Positions 1 through 5,069 of a stretch of DNA of 5,069 nucleotides are shown here, in pieces. Position numbers and translations under genes: made by a program. The notes under the pieces are model-generated. The model saw only the letters and a program-made list of their open reading frames with translations. It searched no databases and was not told where the DNA came from. The DNA comes from JARICQ01 sp964527205 (GTDB lineage Bacteria > Bacillota > Clostridia > Tissierellales > Tissierellaceae), in contig CAZGQG010000065.1 of assembly GCA_964527205.1 (NCBI GenBank), forward strand, positions 1-5,069, given 5' to 3'. Within the stretch, counting starts at the first letter, position 1. Each line of letters opens with the position of its first letter.

Positions 1-29
1 TAGCTTTGTTAGGCTAAATTATATATAAT
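1..29 (+). promoter_or_regulatory. Probable promoter of the lipoprotein-exonuclease operon
   Basis: A perfect -10 box TATAAT lies at 24-29, inside TATATAATATAG. Seventeen bases upstream is TAGCTT (1-6), a poor match to the TTGACA consensus; the base before it is outside the window, so a shifted TTAGCT hexamer cannot be checked. The same TAGCTTTRTTA block recurs at the same distance before the promoter at 2370-2398, which strengthens the call. Transcription would start near 36-38 and leave a leader of about 70 bases with no obvious hairpin. Confidence 0.6.
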
Positions 30-94
30 ATAGCTATAAGAGAGAATATTCAGTAAATATTAAGGGCTAGATAGGACTCCTGAAGAGAAAGCCA

Positions 95-105
95 AGAGAG
101 GTGAT
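95..105 (+). promoter_or_regulatory. Ribosome binding site that decides the lipoprotein start (TTG 110)
   Basis: AGAGAGGTGAT is a long match to the anti-Shine-Dalgarno complement GGAGGTGAT. The GG at 100-101 lies 8 bases before TTG 110, which is ideal spacing. The upstream in-frame GTG 101 and ATG 104 are themselves part of this binding site and leave no usable spacing, so they are unlikely starts. Confidence 0.75.
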
Positions 106-109
106 GGTT

Positions 110-1732
110 TTGAAAGCTAAAATTTTACTTATACTTATGGGGGCAAGCTTGATTATGAGCTCCTGTAGCAAAGAAAGAGACCAGTCCATGGAGGATCAGT
201 CTAATGAAATGGAGATTGAAGCTGGAATAGTAGAGGAAGAAGAGGAAAAGGAGCAAGATGAGAAAAGTGAAATAATAGGGGATTTAAAGCTGGCAGTGGA
301 TGAGGATAAAAGAGAAGAAGTAGACAGGATATTTGATCAGTACAAGGATGAGGAACTAATAGTAGAAAGTCCTGAGTTTTTCCAAGTGCTTCTATTTGCC
401 TACGGAAAATTCAATGACAGGGACAGGACAGAAGAAGTCTTAGAAAAAATAATAGACCTAGGGCTGAAAATAGATCCAGAAATTCTAATAAATAATTATA
501 CGAGACTAGATGATCTAGGCCTGGATGCTCTGGCAGATAGACTTATAGATGATGAACTTTACAAGAAGGACATAATGGATATGGATATATTAAATGACCT
601 TGTAAATGAAGAAGAGGAGAGAGAATACTTAAATCTAACAAGTGGATACTTTTTAAGTCCAGATAGGCTAGACCTGGCCCTAGTATACGGTGTGGGAGGT
701 CCTGGCTATTATGACTACTATGAGATAGAACTTATAAATGGGAGCAGCGGAGAGCTCTTGGCAAGCATTAGGGAAGAGTCCATAGCTAGCTATATTAAGA
801 TTGGGAGCTTTGATAGGGATGGAAACAAGGATCATCTGATTTCCCTTTGGGAACACTCAGGAGGGGTCTATAGTCCCTCCACAGTTAGTCTCTACCAATA
901 CAGGGATGGGGAGATTCAAAGGCTAGAATTAGAAGAAGTAAATGACCTAGAAGTTAGCTTTAAGGATAATTTTGAATATGAAATAAATTCCCATAGCCTG
1001 GATGAAAACTATACTCTCCAGCTTGATCCTAGCTATATAGCCTATTATGTTTCCCAGAGACTTTATGATCAAGAAGGCAAACTAAGGCTAGAGGATGAAA
1101 TAGGATTTGGAGAAGAATTTGCCTATACAGTGACCAAGCTAACTAGACCAGACCATATACTCTACTCCCAAGAACTCTTAGACTACTATGAGCATGGATC
1201 TTTTCTAGCAAATATTAAGAGCTACTTAGAGATTCAGGAGGATCAACTAAGACTTGTAAGGCTAGAAGTCCTAGACATTCATGGAGAACCTATGCCTAGG
1301 GATTATAGAGAAGTGGAAGGCTATGAAGAAATAGACCTTAGCACTATAAGATTTAGAAATGAAGAACTCCTAGAAACCCTAGACTTCTATATAGAACTAC
1401 TAGATGAAGAGGAAAGCTCCATAGAGGAGACCTATGGAGAGGCCCTTGATGCAGGCTATTATGATCTAAGATTTAAGTCCTATGATGACTTTGTAATATT
1501 TCTAGATGATAGCCAAGCTGACAAGCCAGTGTTCGCTGTTTGGACCCGGGATATCTTGGACATAGAAAATGATGACAATGAGATCCTAAGTAGATTTGGT
1601 ATGCCAGATGATATGGGCTATGATGAAATGGAAGAGCAGCACTATATGAAATATTCCCTGGAAGATTACTTTATAAAGTTTGTAAATATAGGCCATGAAA
1701 GGCCCTATATAGAAATAAAAAAGAGACCTTAA
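110..1732 (+). CDS. Acidic cell-surface lipoprotein with a VCBS-like middle domain, function unknown
   Basis: Exported lipoprotein of 540 residues, starting at TTG 110 because of the ribosome binding site placement. A short hydrophobic signal peptide (residues 1-18, MKAK then a Leu/Ile/Met core) ends in the lipobox MSSC, so Cys19 would be lipidated and anchor the protein to the outer face of the membrane. Residues about 23-55 are a Glu/Asp-rich linker with five consecutive Glu at 42-46. Residues about 55-165 look helical and possibly TPR-like. Residues about 175-345 look beta-rich, with SFDRDGNKDH (233-242) resembling the Asp-rich calcium loop of VCBS/FG-GAP repeats and FKDNFEYEI plus LYDQEGKL (284-325) resembling a domain common in Firmicutes lipoproteins. 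The last 100 residues (AVWTRDI, ILSRFGMPDD, YMKYSLEDYFIKFV) faintly recall DUF4309/YjgB-type domains. The family resemblances are from memory and not tested. The gene is probably co-transcribed with the downstream exonuclease, 23 bases away. Confidence 0.8.
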   Translation: MKAKILLILMGASLIMSSCSKERDQSMEDQSNEMEIEAGIVEEEEEKEQDEKSEIIGDLKLAVDEDKREEVDRIFDQYKDEELIVESPEFFQVLLFAYGKFNDRDRTEEVLEKIIDLGLKIDPEILINNYTRLDDLGLDALADRLIDDELYKKDIMDMDILNDLVNEEEEREYLNLTSGYFLSPDRLDLALVYGVGGPGYYDYYEIELINGSSGELLASIREESIASYIKIGSFDRDGNKDHLISLWEHSGGVYSPSTVSLYQYRDGEIQRLELEEVNDLEVSFKDNFEYEINSHSLDENYTLQLDPSYIAYYVSQRLYDQEGKLRLEDEIGFGEEFAYTVTKLTRPDHILYSQELLDYYEHGSFLANIKSYLEIQEDQLRLVRLEVLDIHGEPMPRDYREVEGYEEIDLSTIRFRNEELLETLDFYIELLDEEESSIEETYGEALDAGYYDLRFKSYDDFVIFLDDSQADKPVFAVWTRDILDIENDDNEILSRFGMPDDMGYDEMEEQHYMKYSLEDYFIKFVNIGHERPYIEIKKRP

Positions 1733-1755
1733 GAGATTAGAATGGAGGGTGAAAA

Positions 1756-2361
1756 ATGTATAATAAGAAAATATCTAGAAAAACATTGATTTTTGATACA
1801 GAGACCTCAGGCCTAAGGCCAGGCAATATCTGCCAGCTATCCTATTTACTTATTGGAGAGGATGGGATTGAAGGAAAGAATCATTATTTTAAAGTAGGCT
1901 ATGTGGAGCCTGGAGCAGAGAATATCCATGGCCTTAGCGTAGAAAAACTCTTAGTCCTATCAGATAATAAAGAATTTAAAGATAAATTATCCTTGGTTAA
2001 AGAAGACTTTGATAGGGCTGATCTCTTAGTGGGACACAATATAAGTTTTGACCTTAATTTTCTAATCTCAGAATACCAAAGAGCAGGCCAGGGCTTTAAT
2101 CTCAAGGATACATTTTGTACTATGAAGTACTTTACCAATATATGCAAAATAGACCATTGGAACGGCAGGGGCTATAAATGGCCTAAACTAGAAGAACTAA
2201 CTCACTTTCTCAAGATTAGCCATAGGGATATAGTAGAGGAAACAGAGGAAATTTTCTCTTCCCCTGACATAGGCTACCACGATGCAAGATTTGATACAGT
2301 TGCCACCTACCTGTCCTATCTTGAAGGAATAAGGAGAGGCTTTATAAAAAGGGACTACTAA
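1756..2361 (+). CDS. DEDDh-family 3'-5' exonuclease (DnaQ/RNase T-like)
   Basis: Cytoplasmic two-metal-ion exonuclease of 201 residues, essentially a stand-alone exonuclease domain. All catalytic motifs are present: ExoI FDTETSGL with Asp14 and Glu16; ExoII LVGHNISFD with Asp99; and ExoIII YHDARFD with His175 and Asp180 (H-x4-D), which defines the DEDDh subtype. IHGL (57-60) is the conserved substrate-side motif, and DTFCTMK followed by KWPKLEELTHFL (118-152) is typical of this branch. The family removes nucleotides from 3' ends of DNA or RNA in proofreading, repair or RNA maturation; which substrate applies here cannot be told from sequence. It lacks the polymerase and BRCT/helicase fusions seen in PolC or DinG relatives. 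GGAGG at 1744-1748 lies 7 bases before the ATG. It follows the lipoprotein gene by 23 bases with no promoter or terminator between them, so it is probably the second gene of that operon. No terminator is obvious after it. Confidence 0.93.
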   Translation: MYNKKISRKTLIFDTETSGLRPGNICQLSYLLIGEDGIEGKNHYFKVGYVEPGAENIHGLSVEKLLVLSDNKEFKDKLSLVKEDFDRADLLVGHNISFDLNFLISEYQRAGQGFNLKDTFCTMKYFTNICKIDHWNGRGYKWPKLEELTHFLKISHRDIVEETEEIFSSPDIGYHDARFDTVATYLSYLEGIRRGFIKRDY

Positions 2362-2369
2362 GCATGGAT

Positions 2370-2398
2370 TAGCTTTATTATAATATCTTGTATATAAT
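2370..2398 (+). promoter_or_regulatory. Probable promoter of the membrane-protein gene
   Basis: TATAAT at 2393-2398 within TTGTATATAATAG. Upstream is TTAGCT (2369-2374; 18-base spacer) or TAGCTT (2370-2375; 17-base spacer). The block TAGCTTTATTA (2370-2380) matches 10 of 11 bases of the start of the window, and its distance to TATAAT is identical. The start of transcription near 2405 gives a leader of about 40 bases. The 8-base word GCATGGAT occurs on both sides, at 2362-2369 and 2405-2412. Confidence 0.6.
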
Positions 2399-2445
2399 AG
2401 TCAGGCATGGATAAAAAATTATATATAAAGATTAGGTGGGATTAA

Positions 2446-3069
2446 ATGACAGAAGAAAATATTGATGACCAGAAGAAAAATAGTTTTATCTTGACCAAGG
2501 TGTTTTTATGGATAATAATGCTTCCTCTAATGTTAGTGAGAGCCATAGTGAAATATGAAGCCTTTGGCTATGCAGTGAAGGGAATATTAATCTTGGTAAT
2601 AATAATGGGCTTTCCCATTAAAAGATTCTTTCAAATAGCAATCAAGCCCTATTCCATAGGCCTGCTGCTAGTACTTCCCCTTATTGATTTACTCATCTCT
2701 AGATATAGGGATAAAAAAGAAGAGGAAGCTAGTTCAGAAGAGGGAAGATTAGTTGGCAAGAAAACTAAAAAAGAAGAAAAGATAATTGTAGATACCCTGG
2801 ATCTAGTATTTAAGGATCTTGAGATTCAGAATAGATTAGAAGAATTTATAATTAAAAATACTAAGAGCTATGAAGAAAACAAGATGGATGAAAAGCTCTA
2901 TGAGAGGGAATTAGATAAACTCCTAGATTATCTAAATAGAAAAACCCAGGGAGCTGCTAAGATACCTGTAGCCAGAGGTAATAGGAAGCTAGTCAAATAC
3001 TGGAAGAAAAATGGACCTCTCCTTATAGATAAGGACATGTTAAAGCTCTATATAGATAATAAAAGATAA
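2446..3069 (+). CDS. Hypothetical membrane protein, about three N-terminal membrane segments
   Basis: Not recognised. The 207 residues divide into a membrane half and a soluble half. Hydrophobic segments lie at about 16-35 (LTKVFLWIIMLPLMLVRAIV), 39-56 and 68-85; the first two could be a hairpin or partly interfacial. Positive residues sit in the N-terminus (K10, K11), both loops (R32, K36; K59, R60, K67) and after the last segment (R86, R88, K90, K91), so topology is unclear. A Lys/Glu-rich linker (about 88-112) leads to a charged, mostly helical tail (113-207) with LYERELDKLLDYLNRK and a basic stretch (RGNRKLVKYWKKNG). No catalytic motif is visible. AGGTGG at 2434-2439 lies 6 bases before the ATG. 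The gene has its own promoter and is followed by a strong hairpin terminator, so it is probably monocistronic. Confidence 0.75.
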   Translation: MTEENIDDQKKNSFILTKVFLWIIMLPLMLVRAIVKYEAFGYAVKGILILVIIMGFPIKRFFQIAIKPYSIGLLLVLPLIDLLISRYRDKKEEEASSEEGRLVGKKTKKEEKIIVDTLDLVFKDLEIQNRLEEFIIKNTKSYEENKMDEKLYERELDKLLDYLNRKTQGAAKIPVARGNRKLVKYWKKNGPLLIDKDMLKLYIDNKR

Positions 3070-3097
3070 ATTTCAATATAATTTAATGGTAAAAGAG

Positions 3098-3143
3098 AAA
3101 GCCAGTCTAAGCTTAATAAATTTTAAGCCTAGACTGGCTTTAT
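3098..3143 (+). terminator. Intrinsic terminator after the membrane-protein gene
   Basis: A long inverted repeat: 3098-3116 pairs with 3123-3141 over 19 positions with a 6-base loop and one A-C mismatch (3110 against 3129). The core is AAAGCCAGTCTA / TAGACTGGCTTT. The + strand tail is short (CTTTAT), so termination in this direction may depend on the very stable stem. On the - strand the mismatch becomes a G-U pair and the tail is T-rich (CTTTCTCTTTT), so it could also stop antisense transcription. Confidence 0.8.
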
Positions 3144-3163
3144 CACGTTAAAGCGTGTATAAT
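3135..3163 (+). promoter_or_regulatory. Probable promoter of the SLH protease gene, overlapping the terminator
   Basis: TATAAT at 3158-3163 is preceded directly by GTG. Seventeen bases upstream is TGGCTT (3135-3140), which is also the end of the descending arm of the terminator stem. TGGCTTTATCA (3135-3145) matches TAGCTTTATTA of the promoter at 2370 in 9 of 11 bases at the same spacing. Transcription would begin near 3170, about 39 bases before the start codon. Confidence 0.6.
3144..3157. promoter_or_regulatory. Candidate operator palindrome between the -35 and -10 regions
   Basis: CACGTTAAAGCGTG has 4-bp perfect inverted arms (CACG/CGTG), stretching to six pairs if one T-G is allowed. It fills the spacer immediately before TATAAT and is GC-richer than its surroundings. 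A repressor bound here would block the promoter, but the symmetry is short and may be chance. Confidence 0.3.
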
Positions 3164-3195
3164 ATAGTTAAGAATAATAAAAATCCTAAGAAGCA

Positions 3196-3203
3196 AAAGG
3201 AGG
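3196..3203 (+). promoter_or_regulatory. Ribosome binding site setting the SLH protease start at ATG 3209
   Basis: AAAGGAGG lies 5 bases before ATG 3209. The reading frame is open further upstream to a GTG at 3155, but that codon overlaps the TATAAT box and would add a charged stretch in front of a perfect signal peptide. It is therefore rejected. Confidence 0.85.
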
Positions 3204-3208
3204 AAGCC

Positions 3209-4606
3209 ATGAGAAAACTTCTAGTATTTCTAATAATATTTGCCATGATCTTAAATGTATCCATAGTCTTTGCAGAGCCATCATCATGGGCCTTAAAAGA
3301 AATTGAAAGAGCTCTAGACTATGGTCTAGTACCAGACAAGCTATTAAGTGATTATCAGGAAGATATTAGCAGGGAAGAATTTTGTGAAATGATTGTAAAA
3401 TTATATGAATCCCTGTCAATGCAAGCTGCAAAAGCAGTAAAGGAGAATCCCTTTAAGGATACTAAAAATCCAGAAATTTTAAAGGCCTATAATCTAGGCA
3501 TAGTATATGGAGTTGGGGCAGGGAAATTTGCTCCAGAGAATCCTATTAGTAGGGAAGAGATAGCAGTTATGTATTATAGGACCTTAAAGATCCTAAATCC
3601 TAGTATAGATGGAAGTAAAATTAGCCTAAAATTTGAGGACAAGGCCAGTATAAGCAATTGGGCTGAAGATGCAGTGGCCTATATGAACAATAAAGAGATA
3701 ATAAGCGGAATAGGAAAGGGTAAATTTGGACCAAAGGCCAATGCATCAAGAGAACAAGCAATAGCCCTAACCCTAAGAAGCTATAATTCATTTAATAAGG
3801 ACCTAAGGGCAAAGATGGAAAAAAAGGATGGAGAAGAAAAGAAAAAAGTCCTAAGTCCTGTAGAGATAGGACAACTATCAGATAGNNNNNNNNNNNNNNN
3901 NNNNNNNNNNNNNNNNNNNNNNNNNNNNNNNNNNNNNNNNNNNNNNNNNNNNNNNNNNNNNNNNNNNNNNNNNNNNNNNNNNNNNAAAGCCCTGAGCCTA
4001 GGAGATTCCAGTAAGATTAAAAGGGGAGAAGATATCTATGTAATAGGAAGCCCAGAAGGATTAAAAAACTCCCTATCTGATGGACTCATCAGTGCTGTTA
4101 GGATAGATAGCATACAGGTAAATGCTGCCATTAATCCAGGAAATAGTGGAGGAGCTCTTTTAAATCAGTATGGAGAAGTAGTAGGAATAATATATGAAAA
4201 ATATTATGGGTCAGAAAATCTAGGCTTTGCAATCCCAATAAATCTTCTTAAGAGTTTGGACAAAAGCCTAAATCTAAGTGTAAAGGCCTTTTATGACAAG
4301 ACCAGTACAAAAATCCCAGGGCCAACTAATGTAAGGGCTGTATTTAATGGTCTAGATGGTTTCCATATTTCCTGGGATGATATGGGTGCAGATTATTATG
4401 TAGTATATGCAGCAATTGACGGTGGAGACTTTTATGAATTATATGATGATGTAGATGGAGAAAACATATGGTACTGGGATTATGATTATTGCATCAATAA
4501 CTACGGATATGATCCAGGAGACACAGTACAGTATGCAGTTGCCTCTGTAGTAGGTGAAAATATTTCTGAGTATTCATATTCAGAGCCGGTAACAATGCCG
4601 AAATAA
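3209..4606 (+). CDS. Secreted SLH-anchored trypsin-like serine protease with C-terminal FnIII-like domain (contains assembly gap)
   Basis: Exported surface protease, nominally 465 residues including 34 unread codons. The signal peptide MRKLLVFLIIFAMILNVSIVFA is probably cleaved after Ala22. Three SLH motifs follow (about 24-70, 80-127, 139-192; the second and third have the typical GKFAPENPISREE and GKFGPKANASREQ ends), expected to bind secondary cell-wall polymer and hold the protein at the S-layer. A Lys/Glu linker (about 195-215) leads to an HtrA/S1C-type trypsin fold. Its visible half has LGDSSKIKRGEDIYVIGSPEGL (264-285), the nucleophile motif INPGNSGGALLN with Ser313 (nominal), and NLGFAIPINLL. 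Residues 226-259 are N, so the catalytic His and Asp cannot be seen. No PDZ domain follows; instead about 369-465 resembles a fibronectin type III domain (PTNVRAVFNGLDGFHISWDD...YAVASVVGENISEYS). The gene is flanked by terminators on both sides, so it is a single-gene unit. Substrate unknown; surface protein processing or quality control is a reasonable guess. Confidence 0.88.
   Translation: MRKLLVFLIIFAMILNVSIVFAEPSSWALKEIERALDYGLVPDKLLSDYQEDISREEFCEMIVKLYESLSMQAAKAVKENPFKDTKNPEILKAYNLGIVYGVGAGKFAPENPISREEIAVMYYRTLKILNPSIDGSKISLKFEDKASISNWAEDAVAYMNNKEIISGIGKGKFGPKANASREQAIALTLRSYNSFNKDLRAKMEKKDGEEKKKVLSPVEIGQLSDXXXXXXXXXXXXXXXXXXXXXXXXXXXXXXXXXXKALSLGDSSKIKRGEDIYVIGSPEGLKNSLSDGLISAVRIDSIQVNAAINPGNSGGALLNQYGEVVGIIYEKYYGSENLGFAIPINLLKSLDKSLNLSVKAFYDKTSTKIPGPTNVRAVFNGLDGFHISWDDMGADYYVVYAAIDGGDFYELYDDVDGENIWYWDYDYCINNYGYDPGDTVQYAVASVVGENISEYSYSEPVTMPK
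3886..3985. other. Assembly gap of 100 N inside the protease gene
   Basis: Exactly 100 unread bases, the usual placeholder for a gap of unknown length. The frame is kept across it, but 100 is not a multiple of three, and the open frame reflects where the flanks happen to fall. In S1C proteases the catalytic Asp and His lie roughly 75 and 105 residues before the Ser. Only 53 residues separate the first base after the gap from Ser313, so the His should lie about 52 residues upstream, further than 34 codons allow. The true gap is probably near 200-250 bases. Confidence 0.97.
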
Positions 4607-4631
4607 GTTATATAAGTAAGATGGAGAATAT

Positions 4632-4669
4632 AATCCAGCCATAGAGTAATCTAGGGCTGGATTTATTTA
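4632..4669 (+). terminator. Intrinsic terminator after the SLH protease gene
   Basis: AATCCAGCC (4632-4640) pairs with GGCTGGATT (4655-4663). After one A-G mismatch the stem continues as TAGA/TCTA (4642-4645 with 4650-4653) and closes on a GTAA tetraloop. The T-rich tail ATTTATTTA follows at once. It starts 25 bases after the stop codon. Confidence 0.85.
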
Positions 4670-4727
4670 GTAATAATGTTTTACTAATTTGAAAACTATT
4701 ATTGAAATTTAAAATTATAGAATAAAA

Positions 4728-4739
4728 TAGCCTAGGCTA
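4728..4739. promoter_or_regulatory. 12-bp perfect palindrome upstream of hsdM, candidate regulator site
   Basis: TAGCCTAGGCTA is perfectly self-complementary and stands out as GC-richer within an AT-rich stretch. It is about 30 bases upstream of the putative -35 of the hsdM promoter, a position suited to an activator or repressor dimer. Nothing else identifiable lies between the terminator and this site (4670-4727). Confidence 0.35.
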
Positions 4740-4767
4740 GTTAAGAAGATGATTGCAAGATTTCCTA

Positions 4768-4797
4768 TTAGCAATATTTTCTAAAATTGTATATAAT
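4768..4797 (+). promoter_or_regulatory. Probable hsdM promoter
   Basis: TTAGCA (4768-4773; four of six bases of TTGACA) is followed after 18 bases by TATAAT (4792-4797), within TTGTATATAATAG. The TAGC at 4769 is 23 bases before TATAAT, as in the other promoters of the window. The transcript would start near 4804 and have a leader of about 60 bases. Confidence 0.6.
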
Positions 4798-4832
4798 AGA
4801 CTTGTATAAATGAGAATTTTTGGACAATACAA
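4787..4832. repeat. Repeated TTGTAT half-sites around the hsdM transcription start
   Basis: TTGTATA occurs at 4787-4793 and 4802-4808, 15 bases apart in direct orientation, and the inverted copy ATACAA occurs at 4827-4832. They overlap the -10 box and the expected start of transcription. They could form an operator for autoregulation, but short AT-rich words recur easily here. Confidence 0.3.
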
Positions 4833-4864
4833 CATAAATAAGAAATAAGTTGAAGGAGAGTGCT

Positions 4865-5069
4865 ATGATTACATCAGAAGAAATAAAAAGACGTTTATGG
4901 GATGGTGCTAATGAGTTAAGAGGTTCAATGGATGCAAGCAGGTACAAAGATTACATGCTTGGTTTAATGTTCTATAAGTTCTTAAGCGACAAAACTTTAG
5001 ATGCATTTAAAATCTCAGCTGGTTTAGGTCAAATAAAAGAAGAAGAACTAGTAAAAGAATATAAGAAGG
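4865..5069 (+). CDS. hsdM: Type I restriction-modification system DNA methyltransferase subunit (N-terminal fragment)
   Basis: The first 68 codons of an open frame that continues past the window end. LWDGANELRGSMDASRYKDYMLGLMFYKFLSDKTL (residues 11-45) is the hallmark of the HsdM N-terminal helical domain. The full protein would be an N6-adenine methyltransferase of around 500 residues that works with HsdS for DNA recognition and HsdR for cleavage; its SAM-binding and NPPF/Y catalytic motifs lie beyond the window. AAGGAG (4853-4858) is 6 bases before the ATG. Codon choice differs from the genes to the left: all five Gly codons are GGT, six of eight Leu codons are TTA, and one Arg is CGT. In the exonuclease gene none of 16 Gly codons is GGT. 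This suggests acquisition by horizontal transfer, as is usual for type I systems. Confidence 0.93.
   Translation, partial: MITSEEIKRRLWDGANELRGSMDASRYKDYMLGLMFYKFLSDKTLDAFKISAGLGQIKEEELVKEYKK

Noticed and set aside
1899..2147. 82-codon open frame on the - strand
   Set aside because: It lies wholly inside the exonuclease gene, whose conserved ExoI-ExoIII motifs establish the + strand frame; no ribosome binding site or recognisable protein on the - strand.
2362..2412. Direct repeat GCATGGAT at 2362-2369 and 2405-2412 flanking the promoter, as insertion target duplication or operator
   Set aside because: Only 8 bases, no element ends between them, and the first copy touches the exonuclease stop codon; kept only as a remark on the promoter.
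2424..2429. Second -10-like TATAAA before the membrane-protein gene
   Set aside because: Transcription from it would begin at or within the ribosome binding site, and no -35 is visible.
83..3104. 12-base exact repeat AAGAGAAAGCCA at 83-94 and 3093-3104
   Set aside because: One such match is expected by chance in 5 kb of purine-rich sequence, and the two copies sit in different contexts (leader against terminator arm).
3155..3208. Upstream in-frame GTG start adding 18 residues to the SLH protease
   Set aside because: The GTG overlaps the promoter -10 box, has no ribosome binding site, and would put a Lys/Asn-rich stretch ahead of the signal peptide. ATG 3209 has AAAGGAGG correctly spaced.
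1..5069. CRISPR array, tRNA, rRNA, insertion sequence or riboswitch
   Set aside because: No regularly spaced direct repeats, no cloverleaf or rRNA-like segments, no transposase or terminal inverted repeats, and leaders are too short for a known riboswitch.

Overview
The window reads as a low-GC Gram-positive chromosome segment, most likely from an anaerobic Clostridia/Tissierellia-type bacterium. The evidence is AT-rich DNA, strong GGAGG-type ribosome binding sites, arginine encoded by AGA/AGG in the first four genes as far as I read them, frequent ATA and CTA codons, a lipobox lipoprotein, and an exported protein with three S-layer homology (SLH) motifs. The genus cannot be fixed from what is here. 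All genes are on the + strand, and one 100-N assembly gap (3886-3985) interrupts the fourth gene.

Layout: a promoter (1-29) precedes a probable two-gene operon. Its first gene is a 540-residue acidic lipoprotein, best started at TTG 110. Its second, 23 bases downstream, is a complete DEDDh-type 3'-5' exonuclease (1756-2361). A second promoter (2370-2398) serves a membrane protein of unknown function (2446-3069). A strong hairpin terminator (3098-3141) then runs directly into the promoter of a secreted SLH / trypsin-like serine protease / fibronectin-III-like protein (3209-4606). The unsequenced gap falls on the part of the protease domain that should carry the catalytic His and Asp. After a second hairpin terminator (4632-4669), a 200-base regulatory stretch with a 12-bp perfect palindrome, a promoter and repeated TTGTAT half-sites leads into the first 68 codons of a type I restriction-modification methyltransferase (hsdM), which runs off the window.

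Together, the lipoprotein, the membrane protein and the SLH protease point to a cell-envelope neighbourhood. The exonuclease is a housekeeping-type enzyme whose link to the lipoprotein is only by operon position. The hsdM start has visibly different codon choice (all five glycines GGT, against none of 16 in the exonuclease gene) and probably marks the edge of a horizontally acquired defence locus. The most unexpected pattern is that all four intergenic promoters carry a related block (TRGCTTTRTYA in three of them, TAGC in the fourth) exactly 23 bases upstream of the TATAAT box. I see no clear new biological system in this window; the rest of the hsd locus to the right is where one would look next.
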